From: JBDUCV01 sp040003255
GTDB taxonomy: Bacteria; Actinomycetota; Actinomycetes; Mycobacteriales; Jatrophihabitantaceae
Direction: 5' to 3'
Length of the DNA: 30,490 bases
Assembly (NCBI GenBank): GCA_040003255.1
Contig: JBDUCV010000026.1
Coordinates: 1-30,490, forward strand
Both the position numbers and the translations under genes were made by a program. The notes beneath the pieces are model-generated. The model ran no database searches, was not told the DNA's origin, and was given only the letters and a program-made list of their open reading frames with translations. Below are positions 6,403-14,080 of the stretch, piece after piece. The stretch's first letter is position 1, and the number at the start of each line of letters is the position of its first letter.

Positions 6403-7830
6403 TCAGCTCTCCCGTACGACCTCGTCGGGTGACTTGTCCGGAAGGAGCCCGCGCCAGGACGGGTGGCGCAACCGACCCTCACCCGTCCACTCGGTGAAGG
6501 CCACCTCGCCGACCAGCCGCGGCGTCACCCACCGCGCGTCGCGGGCGTCGGCGCGGGGCACGGCCGGGTCGAACGGCGGCGTCTTGCGGCCGAGCCGGGT
6601 GAGCCGGCCGGACAGCTCGGCGAGCGTTGCGTCGGTGAATCCGGTGCCGACCTGACCGATGTAGGTCAGGCCGCGCTCGCCCGGCATGCCCAGCAACAGC
6701 GAGCCGATCGTTCCTTCGCGTCTGCCTTTACCGGGGCTCCAGCCGCCGACAACTACCTCCTGGGTGCGGATGTTCTTGACCTTCACCCAGTCTGGCGAGC
6801 GCCGCCCCGGCCGGTAGCGCGACTGCCGCCGTTTGGCCATGACGCCCTCGAGGCCCTGCTCGCGGCTGGCCTGCACCGCCGCGGCGCCCGACCCCTCGAA
6901 CGCGGGCGGGGTTTGCCACGCCGGACCGGATAGCTCCAGCCCGAGCAGCAACTCACGCCGCTGCGCATACGGCAGATCGAGCAGCGAGCGACCGTCCAGG
7001 TGCAGCAAGTCGAAGATCAGCAGTACCGCCGGGTCGCTCTCGGCGAGTCGGCGCGCGGCCGATGCGGACGCGACATGCATGCGCTGCTGCAGCCGGCCGA
7101 AGCTGGGCCGGCCGTGCTCGTCGAGGCTCACGATCTCGGCGTCGAGCAGCACCTGTGTCGTCCCTAGCTGCTCGCCGAGCGGTCGCAGCTCAGGATAGCT
7201 CACGGTCAGCTCGCGGTCGTTGCGCGAGTTGACCGTGATGCGCCCGCCGTCGACCCGAACGAGCGCGCGCACGCCGTCCCACTTCATCTCGTAAGCCCAC
7301 TGCTCGTCGTCGGTCGGCAGTTCGCCCAGCGTCGCCAGCATCGGCCGCAATTCGGTTGGCAGTGGCTGCCAGTCGGGGCGGGCGGGCGCGTCCATGCGAT
7401 GGATCATCCAGTTCTTGCCGCCCGTCTGGAACAACGCGAAGCGACCGTTGACCTTGCTGCCGGACAGCACGACCTTGACCTCGCGGTCGGTCCACTTCTC
7501 GGCGACGTAGCTGCCGTGGTCCCAGAGCGACACCTCGCCGCCCCCGTACTCGCCCTCGGCGATGGTGCCCTCGAAGGTCGCGTACTCCAGCGGGTGATCC
7601 TCGACGTGGACGGCCAGGTGGTTGACCTTCGGGTCGGGCGGCATGCCCTTCGGGATCGCCCACGACACCAGCACGCCGTCCCGTTCGAGTCGAAAATCCC
7701 AGTGCAGGGCGGACGCGTGGTGTTCTTGGACGACGAAGGAGTTGCCGTTCGTTGTGGATCGATCGCGAGGCATCGGCTCGCGGGTACGTGCCGGGTTGCG
7801 CTTACGCCGGTACTCCTTCAACGACGCCAT
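6403..7830 (-). CDS. ligD: LigD-type protein: 3'-phosphoesterase plus ATP-dependent DNA ligase, no polymerase domain
   Basis: A 475-residue protein reads from ATG 7830 (MASLKEYRRKRN); upstream in-frame starts add only unconserved residues. Residues about 25-150 are the LigD 3'-phosphoesterase domain, with F-V-V-Q-E-H-H-A-S-A-L-H43-W-D45 and HVEDHP (75-80). Residues about 160-360 form the ligase adenylation domain, with nucleophile K183 in EMKWDG, SRNDRE, LDAEIV, EGVMAKR and DWVKVKN (347-353). The OB-fold follows (about 360-465). In actinomycetes, LigD works with Ku in non-homologous end joining; full LigD also has a primase-polymerase domain, missing here, which is presumably encoded separately. 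No ku gene is in the window. The neighbours do not suggest an operon for repair. Confidence 0.93.
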   Translation of the reverse strand: MASLKEYRRKRNPARTREPMPRDRSTTNGNSFVVQEHHASALHWDFRLERDGVLVSWAIPKGMPPDPKVNHLAVHVEDHPLEYATFEGTIAEGEYGGGEVSLWDHGSYVAEKWTDREVKVVLSGSKVNGRFALFQTGGKNWMIHRMDAPARPDWQPLPTELRPMLATLGELPTDDEQWAYEMKWDGVRALVRVDGGRITVNSRNDRELTVSYPELRPLGEQLGTTQVLLDAEIVSLDEHGRPSFGRLQQRMHVASASAARRLAESDPAVLLIFDLLHLDGRSLLDLPYAQRRELLLGLELSGPAWQTPPAFEGSGAAAVQASREQGLEGVMAKRRQSRYRPGRRSPDWVKVKNIRTQEVVVGGWSPGKGRREGTIGSLLLGMPGERGLTYIGQVGTGFTDATLAELSGRLTRLGRKTPPFDPAVPRADARDARWVTPRLVGEVAFTEWTGEGRLRHPSWRGLLPDKSPDEVVRES

Positions 7831-7931
7831 GACACAGCCTGGCACGCGCAGGCAGCCCTGCCTGGTCGGCGGCCGCTGCCGCGTCCTCATCGGCGGGTCG
7901 GCGTGTCGGCGTTTGCTCAGCCTTGCGTTGA

Positions 7932-7937
7932 TAGCGT
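7932..7937 (+). promoter_or_regulatory. Candidate -10 box for a leaderless transcript
   Basis: TAGCGT (TAnnnT form) ends six bases before the ATG at 7944. Transcription would therefore start at or next to the start codon, giving a leaderless mRNA as is common in actinomycetes. No convincing -35 is seen. Confidence 0.3.
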
Positions 7938-7943
7938 CGCTCG

Positions 7944-8318
7944 ATGGACGAGAACCGGGCCACCCGCGTCGTCGACGCCCTGCGCGAACGGGGCATCGAC
8001 GCGTACCTCGCCAAGGCGGGCGTCTTCCAGTTCGGTGTGCGGGTGGCGCTCGGCGACGGTCGCGAGGCGGTGTGGGACACCGACGGCACCGCCGGGCTAG
8101 AGGCGCAGGTGATGCGCGACGGCATGCTGGTCGGCTTCGTCCCAGTCATCGACGGCTCGGAGCATTTCGGCGAGGCGCAGGTGATCGACGCGATCGCGCG
8201 CACCGACTACGACCAGCCGATCGCCCGGCAACGACGCGCGGCGCCGCCGCCGGCAGCACCGCTGCCGCGCACCGGCGGAGTGTTCCGCCGCTTCCTCGGC
8301 GGCTTCCGCGAGCGCTGA
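7944..8318 (+). CDS. Conserved-looking small protein of unknown function
   Basis: A 124-residue soluble protein begins at ATG 7944, divergent from ligD. There is no ribosome site, but a TAGCGT -10 box lies just upstream, suggesting leaderless translation. The first 90 or so residues look like a compact alpha/beta domain (VVDALRERGIDAYLAKAG, FQFGVRVALGDGREAVWDTDG, LVGFVPVID). They are followed by an Ala/Pro linker and a basic end (VFRRFLGGFRER) that could touch the membrane or a nucleic acid. There are no signal peptide, membrane spans or catalytic motifs that I can name. Codon use matches the neighbours, so it is probably a real gene. Confidence 0.65.
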   Translation: MDENRATRVVDALRERGIDAYLAKAGVFQFGVRVALGDGREAVWDTDGTAGLEAQVMRDGMLVGFVPVIDGSEHFGEAQVIDAIARTDYDQPIARQRRAAPPPAAPLPRTGGVFRRFLGGFRER

Positions 8319-8383
8319 ATCCCGGTCTTCTTGTTCCGCTCATGGGGGTTCGCACCGGTCAGGGTTGCCATAGCCGCCGCCGT

Positions 8384-9523
8384 TCAGGTGACGGCACCGC
8401 TCGATCGCAACTGCTCGATCTGCTCGGCCGACCGGCCCACCTGGCGGAGCACCTCGTCGGTGTGCTGGCCGTAGCTGGCGGCCGAGCGCGGAAGCGTGGC
8501 CGGCGTGCGGCTGAAGCGCGGCGCGGGAGCGGCCTGCACCACGCCGTCCCGCTCGACGAACGTTCCGCGCGCGGCGAGGTGCGGGTGACGCGGTGCTTCG
8601 TCCCACGACAGCACCGGCGCGACGCATGCGTCGGTGCCTTCGAGCAGCGACAACCACTGCGCGCGGGAACGGGTGGCGAACAATTGGGCCCACCGTTCCT
8701 TGGCGGCCGGCCAGGTCGTTGGGTCCATCCGCACATCGGGCGCGAGCTCGGCAGCGGCGGCACCGGTGAGCCGTAGCAGCTCGGCGTAGAACTTCGGTTC
8801 CAGCGCACCGACGGCGAGCTCGGCGCCGTCCGCGCAGGCGTACACCTCGTAGAACGGCGCGCCGCTGTCGAGCAGGTTGCCGCCGGGCGGTCCGCTCCAG
8901 TCGCCCATCGCCCGCAGATCGAGGATCAGGTTGGTGAGCGACGCGGTGCCGTCGACGATCGCCGCGTCGATCACTTGGCCCTGATCACTGCGCTCGACCT
9001 GCCACAGCGCACACACGATGCCGAACGCGAAATACAGCGCACCGCCGCCGAGATCGCCGAGCAGGTTCATCGGTGGCACCGGACGGTCGCCGGCTCGTCG
9101 GCTGGCATGCAACGCACCGGTCACCGCTATATAGCCGATGTCGTGTCCCGCACTCGGCGCGAGCGGACCGTCCTGCCCCCAGCCGGTCATCCGGCCGTAC
9201 ACCAACCGCGGATTGACCGCGAGGCAGTCGTCCGGGCCGAGCCCGAGTCGTTCGGTAACGCCGGGACGGAACGCCTCGACCAGCACGTCGGACCCCGCCA
9301 CCAGATCGAGCACCACCGCCCGCCCGTCCGGGTGCTTGAGGTCGACCGCGATCGAGCGCCGGCCGCGCCCGACGATGCCGCCCGCCGATCCGGCTCCACG
9401 CTGGGCGACCCGGTCGACCCGGATCACGTCCGCGCCCATGTCGGCGAGCAACATCGCCGCGAACGGGCCGGGGCCGAGACCGGCGAGCTCGAGGACGCGT
9501 ACCCCGCTGAGCGGTCCGCTCAT
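8384..9523 (-). CDS. CaiB/BaiF family protein, alpha-methylacyl-CoA racemase type
   Basis: A 379-residue protein starts at ATG 9523, where the family's beginning MSGPLSGVRVLELAGLGPGP is found; in-frame starts up to 9595 add unrelated residues. The racemase subgroup is indicated by GADVIRVDR (30-38), YGRMTGWGQDGPLA (109-122), SAGHDIGYIAVTGALH (124-139) and NLLGDLGGG (153-161). H127 and D157 align with the acid/base pair His126 and Asp156 of mycobacterial MCR. It should epimerise 2-methylacyl-CoA thioesters during breakdown of branched-chain or steroid side chains; CoA-transfer between acids is the alternative within the family. It appears monocistronic and is convergent with the unknown 124-residue gene. 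Confidence 0.88.
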   Translation of the reverse strand: MSGPLSGVRVLELAGLGPGPFAAMLLADMGADVIRVDRVAQRGAGSAGGIVGRGRRSIAVDLKHPDGRAVVLDLVAGSDVLVEAFRPGVTERLGLGPDDCLAVNPRLVYGRMTGWGQDGPLAPSAGHDIGYIAVTGALHASRRAGDRPVPPMNLLGDLGGGALYFAFGIVCALWQVERSDQGQVIDAAIVDGTASLTNLILDLRAMGDWSGPPGGNLLDSGAPFYEVYACADGAELAVGALEPKFYAELLRLTGAAAAELAPDVRMDPTTWPAAKERWAQLFATRSRAQWLSLLEGTDACVAPVLSWDEAPRHPHLAARGTFVERDGVVQAAPAPRFSRTPATLPRSAASYGQHTDEVLRQVGRSAEQIEQLRSSGAVT

Positions 9524-9684
9524 CGGAGTCGGCGCCGTTGACAAGCGTTCACCGGCACAGCGAATCACGAGTGGCGCCATCGCCGCACGATCCATTGACG
9601 CGGACTACCGCCCAAGTGGCAGTGCGCGCGATGCAACTGTGACGACGTTTTCGGCCAGCCGCACGGATGCGCGACGATGGCGTC

Positions 9685-10047
9685 ATGCGCACCCGACCGA
9701 GCTGGCTGGCCGAAGGGGCCGATCCGGATTACCGGTTCTCCCTCGCCAACGAGCGGACCTTCCTCGCGTGGATCCGTACCGCCCTGTCGTTGCTGGCCGG
9801 CGCCGTGGCAGTCGTGCAGCTGGTACCGGAGTTCCGGCTGAGCGGCGCCCGCGTGCTGCTCGGCGCGATCCTGGCAGCGGCGGGTTTGCTGCTCAGTGTG
9901 CTTGCCTACCCACGGTGGTCGGCGAACGAGCGGGCGATGCGCCGCGCCGCCCCGCTGCCCTATAGCCCGGTACTGCTCGTGGTTACTGGCGCGATCGCCC
10001 TGGTCGGTGCGGTTGTGCTCGTGCTGGTCGTGTTCACCCGCTGGTGA
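9685..10047 (+). CDS. DUF202 (YidH-like) membrane protein
   Basis: A 120-residue protein reads from ATG 9685; an ATG at 9667 in the same frame is equally possible. It has the DUF202 hallmark FSLANERTFLAWIRTALSLLAG in its first 40 residues, a short amphipathic segment leading into the first membrane span, and two further spans (about 50-70 and 93-115). The role of DUF202 proteins is not well defined; they are small inner-membrane proteins that often occur in pairs, as here. Its TGA overlaps the GTG of the next gene, indicating translational coupling. Confidence 0.85.
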   Translation: MRTRPSWLAEGADPDYRFSLANERTFLAWIRTALSLLAGAVAVVQLVPEFRLSGARVLLGAILAAAGLLLSVLAYPRWSANERAMRRAAPLPYSPVLLVVTGAIALVGAVVLVLVVFTRW

Positions 10048-10313
10048 CCGATCGCTGGGGCTTCGCGGTCGAGCGCACGACCCTGTCGTGGAATCGAACC
10101 GCGCTTGGCGCCGCTGCGTTCGGTGCGCTGCTGCTCAAGCTGGCTCTCGGGCAGAAGCGTCTGGTCGAGGTCATTGCCGCAGCTGCGGCACTCGCTCTGG
10201 CCGCCTCGCTCGCCCGTCCGCCCGCCTCCCGATCCCGCCGTCGGCGCATCGTCGTAGTCGCCGTGCTTTCCGTTGCGACCGCGGCGCTGACCGCCGTCAG
10301 TCTGGCCGGCTAG
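10044..10313 (+). CDS. Second DUF202-type membrane protein
   Basis: An 89-residue protein starts at GTG 10044 within a GTGA overlap. It repeats the family's opening in shorter form, WGFAVERTTLSWNRTALGAAAFGA, then has hydrophobic segments at about 22-36, 42-57 and 70-88 separated by a strongly basic stretch (SRSRRRR). It pairs with the preceding DUF202 gene and may form a hetero-oligomer with its product (inference). Its last 17 bases overlap the end of the convergent acetyltransferase gene. Confidence 0.8.
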   Translation: MTDRWGFAVERTTLSWNRTALGAAAFGALLLKLALGQKRLVEVIAAAAALALAASLARPPASRSRRRRIVVVAVLSVATAALTAVSLAG

Positions 10314-10737
10314 CCGATCGACGCATCGGGACGTGCGGGATGCCGTCCTCGACGAACTCGGCGCCTGAGCGAACGAAGCCGAGTTGCTCGTACCACTGCT
10401 GTAGATAGGACTGGGCGTCGAGTACCACGTCACGATCACCCGCCAGCTCGATTGCCCGCCGCAGCAAAGTCGCCGCCAGACCGGTCGAGCGTGCCGAGGC
10501 AGCCACGCAGACCCGGCCGACGCGGTGCCCAGCCGGATCCTCCAGCACCCGCAGCGTTGCGACCACCTGGTCGCCATGCTCGACCCACAGCTGGCGGGCG
10601 CCCGGTTGCAGATCTCGTCCGTCCGGATCGAGGTAGACGCAGTCCTGCTCGATGACGAACACCTCGCTACGCAGCCGCAGGATGCCGTACAACGTCCTCG
10701 CGTCGAGGTCGGCAGCGGCCGCGTCGTGCACGATCAT
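10297..10737 (-). CDS. ElaA-like GNAT acetyltransferase
   Basis: A 146-residue protein reads from ATG 10737 (MIVHDAAAADL); longer in-frame starts only add low-complexity residues. The signature of the ElaA branch of GNAT enzymes is plain: LYGILRLRSEVFVIEQDCVYLDPDGRDL near the N-terminus, then VATLRVLEDPAG and the acetyl-CoA loop region GRVCVAASARSTGLAATLL (74-92), and LDAQSYLQQWYEQLGF near the end. It should transfer acetyl from acetyl-CoA to an unknown small molecule or protein. It is divergent from the menaquinone reductase gene; 199 bases separate the two starts and contain the Rex-like operator. Confidence 0.85.
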   Translation of the reverse strand: MIVHDAAAADLDARTLYGILRLRSEVFVIEQDCVYLDPDGRDLQPGARQLWVEHGDQVVATLRVLEDPAGHRVGRVCVAASARSTGLAATLLRRAIELAGDRDVVLDAQSYLQQWYEQLGFVRSGAEFVEDGIPHVPMRRSASRPD

Positions 10738-10870
10738 CCGGCCGCCCGCGCGGCCGGGTCCGGGTGTCGCCTGGTGTCCGCGTCGCTCACGACCTGCAGA
10801 CGCTAGCGCCGACCGGGGCCGGCCGCGAAGCATCACAATGAGGTCCCGCGCACCGGTCGAGCCGAGCGCA

Positions 10871-10876
10871 TACACT
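10871..10876 (+). promoter_or_regulatory. Candidate -10 box of the menJ-nuo transcript
   Basis: TACACT fits the actinobacterial TAnnnT pattern. A start near 10883 would place the Rex-like palindrome (10888-10911) just downstream, where a bound repressor would block the polymerase. No clear -35 is visible, so the call is tentative. Confidence 0.35.
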
Positions 10877-10887
10877 GGCCTTCGGAT

Positions 10888-10911
10888 AGCTTGTGAAGTC
10901 GTTCACAAGCT
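10888..10911. promoter_or_regulatory. Rex operator (NADH/NAD+-sensing repressor)
   Basis: The arms AGCTTGTGAA and TTCACAAGCT are perfect reverse complements with a four-base spacer. The core TTGTGAA-N4-TTCACAA is the binding consensus of Rex in Streptomyces coelicolor and other Gram-positive bacteria, where Rex controls respiratory genes including cyd and nuo. The site lies 25 bases before the ATG of the MenJ-like gene, which is followed by nuoA-N. Binding by Rex at low NADH/NAD+ would repress the block, with release as NADH rises. Confidence 0.85.
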
Positions 10912-10936
10912 CGCGAGGCCAGCACGGAGGCGGCGA

Positions 10937-12274
10937 ATGACCACCCCGATCGCCGCCACCCGGCCCGCTGAAGCTGCCGCCCCCCGAACCCCGACTGAGC
11001 GCCGCTATGACGCGGACGCGATCGTCGTCGGCGCCGGTCCCGCGGGCAGCGCCGCGGCGTATTGGCTGGCGAGCGCCGGACTCGACGTGATGTTGGTCGA
11101 CAAGTCGGCGTTCCCGCGGGAGAAGGTCTGCGGCGACGGGCTGACGCCGCGTGGCACGCGCGCGCTCATCGACATGGGCATCGACGTCAGCCAGGGCGCA
11201 GGCTGGTTGCACAACAAGGGCCTGCGGGTGATCGGCGGCGGCCACCGGTTGCACCTGCGCTGGCCCGAGCTCACCAGCTTTCCTGACTTCGGCCTGGTCC
11301 GGCCGCGCTCCGATCTCGACGCGCTGCTCGCCAACCACGCAGTCAAAGCTGGCGCCGTCATGCACGAGCAGACCAGCGTCGCCGAACCGGTTCTCGACCG
11401 GGCCGGACGGGTCGTCGGCGTGACCGCGAAGGTCGGCCCAGAGAAGGCACCAGTGAGCTATCGCGCTCCCGTCGTGCTCGCCTGCGACGGGGTGTCCGGC
11501 CGGCTCGCCCAGCATCTGGGCCTGCATCGCAACGAACGGCGGCCGATGGGCGTCGCGGTGCGGCGGTACTACACGAGTCCACGCACGCACGACGACTACC
11601 TGGAGTCCTGGCTCGAGCTGTGGGACGGTCCGCCCGGCGCCGACGACGCGAAACTCATGCCCGGCTACGGGTGGATCTTCGGGATGGGTGACGGCACGGT
11701 CAACGTCGGGCTGGGCGTGCTGAACTCCAGCGCCGGATTCCAGAAGACTGACTACCGGAACCTGCTCACCAGCTGGCTAGCCGGCACGCCGGAGGAGTGG
11801 GGGCTGCGCGAACCGAACGCCACCGGGCCGACTCGAGGCGCGGGACTGCCGATGGGCTTCAATCGCACGCCGCATTACACCCGGGGGATGCTGCTCGTCG
11901 GGGACTCGGGCGGCTCGGTCAACCCGTTCAACGGCGAAGGCATCCCCTACGCGATGGAATCCGGCAAGTACGCGGCCGACGCGGTGCTCCAGGCGCTCGC
12001 CCGCCCCACGGGTCCGCAGCGGGAGCGGGCGCTGCAGAGTTATGCGATGCGGATGGCCGACGAGTGGGGCTCCTACTACCGCCTCGGCGGCGCGTTCGTG
12101 AAGCTGATCGGCAACCCCGCCGTCATGCGTGCCTGCACCCGCCATGGCCTTCCGCATCCCGGCTTGATGCGCTTCGTGCTCAAGCTGCTCGCCAACCTGT
12201 CCGATCCGCGCGGCGGCGACGTGTCCGATCGGCTGATCACCCTGTTGAACCGCCTGACGCCGGCGGTGCGTTAA
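10937..12274 (+). CDS. menJ: Geranylgeranyl/menaquinone tail reductase (MenJ-like)
   Basis: A 445-residue FAD protein starts at ATG 10937 with GGAGG six bases upstream; the frame extends further up, but the operator lies there. The dinucleotide fold is VVGAGPAGSAAA (30-41) with acidic D55. PREKVCGDGLTPRG (60-73) is the signature of the geranylgeranyl reductase family, and the second FAD motif is LLVGDSGGSVNPFNGEGI (G322-D323). The length fits MenJ (about 410), which saturates one isoprene unit of menaquinone in mycobacteria; acting on other polyprenyl groups is the alternative. No transmembrane span is evident, so it is probably a peripheral membrane enzyme. It is divergent from the acetyltransferase gene and precedes nuoA by 93 bases with no terminator, so it probably shares the Rex-controlled transcript. 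Confidence 0.85.
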   Translation: MTTPIAATRPAEAAAPRTPTERRYDADAIVVGAGPAGSAAAYWLASAGLDVMLVDKSAFPREKVCGDGLTPRGTRALIDMGIDVSQGAGWLHNKGLRVIGGGHRLHLRWPELTSFPDFGLVRPRSDLDALLANHAVKAGAVMHEQTSVAEPVLDRAGRVVGVTAKVGPEKAPVSYRAPVVLACDGVSGRLAQHLGLHRNERRPMGVAVRRYYTSPRTHDDYLESWLELWDGPPGADDAKLMPGYGWIFGMGDGTVNVGLGVLNSSAGFQKTDYRNLLTSWLAGTPEEWGLREPNATGPTRGAGLPMGFNRTPHYTRGMLLVGDSGGSVNPFNGEGIPYAMESGKYAADAVLQALARPTGPQRERALQSYAMRMADEWGSYYRLGGAFVKLIGNPAVMRACTRHGLPHPGLMRFVLKLLANLSDPRGGDVSDRLITLLNRLTPAVR

Positions 12275-12367
12275 ACATGCCCGCCTGCGCCCGGGACCTC
12301 TCCCACTACTAACCTTCGCCTGATCCACTTTGCTCTCATATCGCTGCCGAGAAGGGACGGACAACCG

Positions 12368-12730
12368 ATGCTCGCGCCGTACCTACCCATCGTCTTGTTG
12401 TTCGTCCTGGCATTGGGATTCGCTGGATTCTCGGTCGGCATCGCCCCGTTCATCGGGCCCAGGCGCTACAACCGCGCCAAACTGGACTTCTACGAATGCG
12501 GTATCGAGCCGACGCCGCAGCCCGAGGGGCCGCACCGCTTCCCGGTCAAGTACTTCCTGACCGCAATGCTGTTCATCGTCTTCGACATCGAGATCATCTT
12601 CTTGTATCCCTACGCCGTCGCCAACAAGGAACTTCAGCTGTTCGGTCTCGTCGAGATGATCATCTTCATCGTGACCGTGTTTATCGCGTACGCCTACGTT
12701 TGGCGGCGCGGCGGCCTGGATTGGGACTGA
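12368..12730 (+). CDS. nuoA: NADH-quinone oxidoreductase subunit A
   Basis: This 120-residue subunit of the complex I membrane arm starts at ATG 12368 after GAAGGGACGG. Three spans lie at about 6-28, 64-83 and 90-110. The family motif NRAKLDFYECGIEP (residues 36-49), with the loop Cys that lines the quinone-site region, and the second-span acidic run FDIEIIF (about 72-78) are intact. It opens the canonical 14-gene nuo set. The 93-base gap to the reductase gene has no terminator and only a weak possible -10, so readthrough is likely. Confidence 0.97.
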   Translation: MLAPYLPIVLLFVLALGFAGFSVGIAPFIGPRRYNRAKLDFYECGIEPTPQPEGPHRFPVKYFLTAMLFIVFDIEIIFLYPYAVANKELQLFGLVEMIIFIVTVFIAYAYVWRRGGLDWD

Positions 12731-12735
12731 GCGGC

Positions 12736-13275
12736 ATGGGACTGGAAGAGAAACTGCCCGACGGCGTCCTGCTGGCCAGTGTCGAGAAGCTGGTGAACTG
12801 GACCCGCAAGTCCTCGCTGTGGCCGGCAACTTTCGGCCTGGCGTGCTGCGCCATCGAGATGATGACCTTCGGCGCACCGCGCTTTGACTCGGCCCGCTTC
12901 GGCATGGAGGTTTTTCGACCGTCGCCGCGGCAAGCAGACCTGATGATCGTGGCCGGGCGGGTGAGCCAGAAGATGGCGCCGGTGCTGCGGCAGATCTACG
13001 ACCAGATGCCCGAGCCCAAGTGGGTCCTGGCAATGGGCGTGTGTGCGAGTTCCGGCGGCATGTTCAACAATTACGCGATCGTCCAGGGCGTCGACCACGT
13101 CGTGCCGGTCGACATGTATCTGCCGGGGTGTCCGCCGCGGCCGGAGATGCTCATCGACGCGATCCTCAAGCTGCACCACAAGATCATGAACGAACCGCTC
13201 GGGCCGAAGCGGGCGAAGAAGCTGGCCGATCAGAAGGTCGAGCTGGTCCCGTCGAGCGTGCGGTACGCCCGATGA
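12736..13275 (+). CDS. nuoB: NADH-quinone oxidoreductase subunit B
   Basis: This 179-residue subunit begins at ATG 12736, five bases after nuoA. It carries cluster N2, the last iron-sulfur centre before quinone; all four cysteines are present as the adjacent pair C37-C38 (GLACCAIEM), C103 (GVCASSGG) and C132 (PGCPPRPE). It lies in the peripheral arm against NuoD and NuoH. Its stop codon TGA overlaps an ATG that opens a 19-codon frame leading to nuoC. Length and sequence are typical, and a longer in-frame reading back to 12496 runs through nuoA and is not real. Confidence 0.97.
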   Translation: MGLEEKLPDGVLLASVEKLVNWTRKSSLWPATFGLACCAIEMMTFGAPRFDSARFGMEVFRPSPRQADLMIVAGRVSQKMAPVLRQIYDQMPEPKWVLAMGVCASSGGMFNNYAIVQGVDHVVPVDMYLPGCPPRPEMLIDAILKLHHKIMNEPLGPKRAKKLADQKVELVPSSVRYAR

Positions 13276-13331
13276 GCGCCGCCGCGGTCGCTCTTCGATC
13301 GCCTGGTGCGATGCCGGCGGATGCCTCGTGA
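13272..13331 (+). CDS. 19-codon ORF bridging nuoB and nuoC
   Basis: The ATG overlaps the nuoB stop (ATGA), and its TGA overlaps the nuoC start (GTGA). The predicted peptide is MSAAAVALRSPGAMPADAS. It may simply carry ribosomes across the 52-base gap and couple translation of nuoC to nuoB. The ribosome site is weak and no family is known, so chance is possible. Confidence 0.25.
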   Translation: MSAAAVALRSPGAMPADAS

Positions 13332-14080
13332 CTGGCCCAGGACCCACCCAGCGGCCGGTGCCGGACAACGCCGCGCCCGCCGAGCCCGCGGCGATTGCCG
13401 AGCGGGCGACGGTGTCGGCGGGCGGTCCCCCCGACGCGCCCTTCGGCGTGCAGCAGCGTGGCATGTTCGGGGTGCCGGGTTCGGGCGACACCAGTGGCTT
13501 CGGCGGCTTGGTACGCGAGCCCTGGACGCCGCCCGCGGCGGACCGTCCTTACGGCGGTTATTTCGACGACGTCGTCGACGCCTTGGCGGCCGCATATCCC
13601 GAGTTCAACCGGGCAATCAGCAAGGTAGTCGTCGACCGCGGCGAGCTGACGCTCTACGTCGAGCGCGAGCACGTCCGCTCCATTGCGCAGGTGCTGCGCG
13701 ACGATCCCGGGCTGCGCTTCGAGCTGCTCTCGAGTGTGTCCGGTGTCGACTACCTGGGCAGCGTCGACCGGCTGCACGCCGTCTACGCCTTCACCTCGAT
13801 GACCTACCGGCGCAGGCTGCGACTCGAGACGGCGGTGAGCGTCGAAGACCCGCACGTGCCGTCGGTGACGCCGATCTATCCCACTGCCGACTGGCAGGAA
13901 CGCGAGGCCTACGACATGTTCGGCATCGTCTTCGACGGTCACCCGGCACTGACCCGGATCCTCATGCCTGACGACTGGGAGGGCTTCCCGCAGCGTAAGG
14001 ACTACCCGCTCGGTGGCATCCCGGTGCAATACAAGGGAGCCGAGATCCCGCCCCCCGACCAGCGCAGGGCATACCGATGA
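13328..14080 (+). CDS. nuoC: NADH-quinone oxidoreductase subunit C
   Basis: This 250-residue protein reads from GTG 13328. The first 75 or so residues form a Pro/Ala-rich extension that includes the segment QQRGMFGVPGSGDTSGFGGL, usual for actinobacterial NuoC. The conserved 30-kDa-subunit domain follows, with LLSSVSGVDYLG, HAVYAFTSM, SVTPIYPTADWQEREAYDMFGIVFDGHP and LPDD-type MPDDWEGFPQRKDYPLGG. It stays separate from NuoD, unlike the fused NuoCD of enterobacteria. It has no cofactor and scaffolds the quinone module. It overlaps nuoD by ATGA. A start further downstream (Met46) would lose the conserved GSGDTSG stretch. Confidence 0.95.
   Translation: MTGPGPTQRPVPDNAAPAEPAAIAERATVSAGGPPDAPFGVQQRGMFGVPGSGDTSGFGGLVREPWTPPAADRPYGGYFDDVVDALAAAYPEFNRAISKVVVDRGELTLYVEREHVRSIAQVLRDDPGLRFELLSSVSGVDYLGSVDRLHAVYAFTSMTYRRRLRLETAVSVEDPHVPSVTPIYPTADWQEREAYDMFGIVFDGHPALTRILMPDDWEGFPQRKDYPLGGIPVQYKGAEIPPPDQRRAYR

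Noticed and set aside
9538..9543. TTGACA -35 hexamer upstream of the DUF202 pair
   Set aside because: No TAnnnT -10 box lies 16-18 bases downstream, so I do not call a promoter here.
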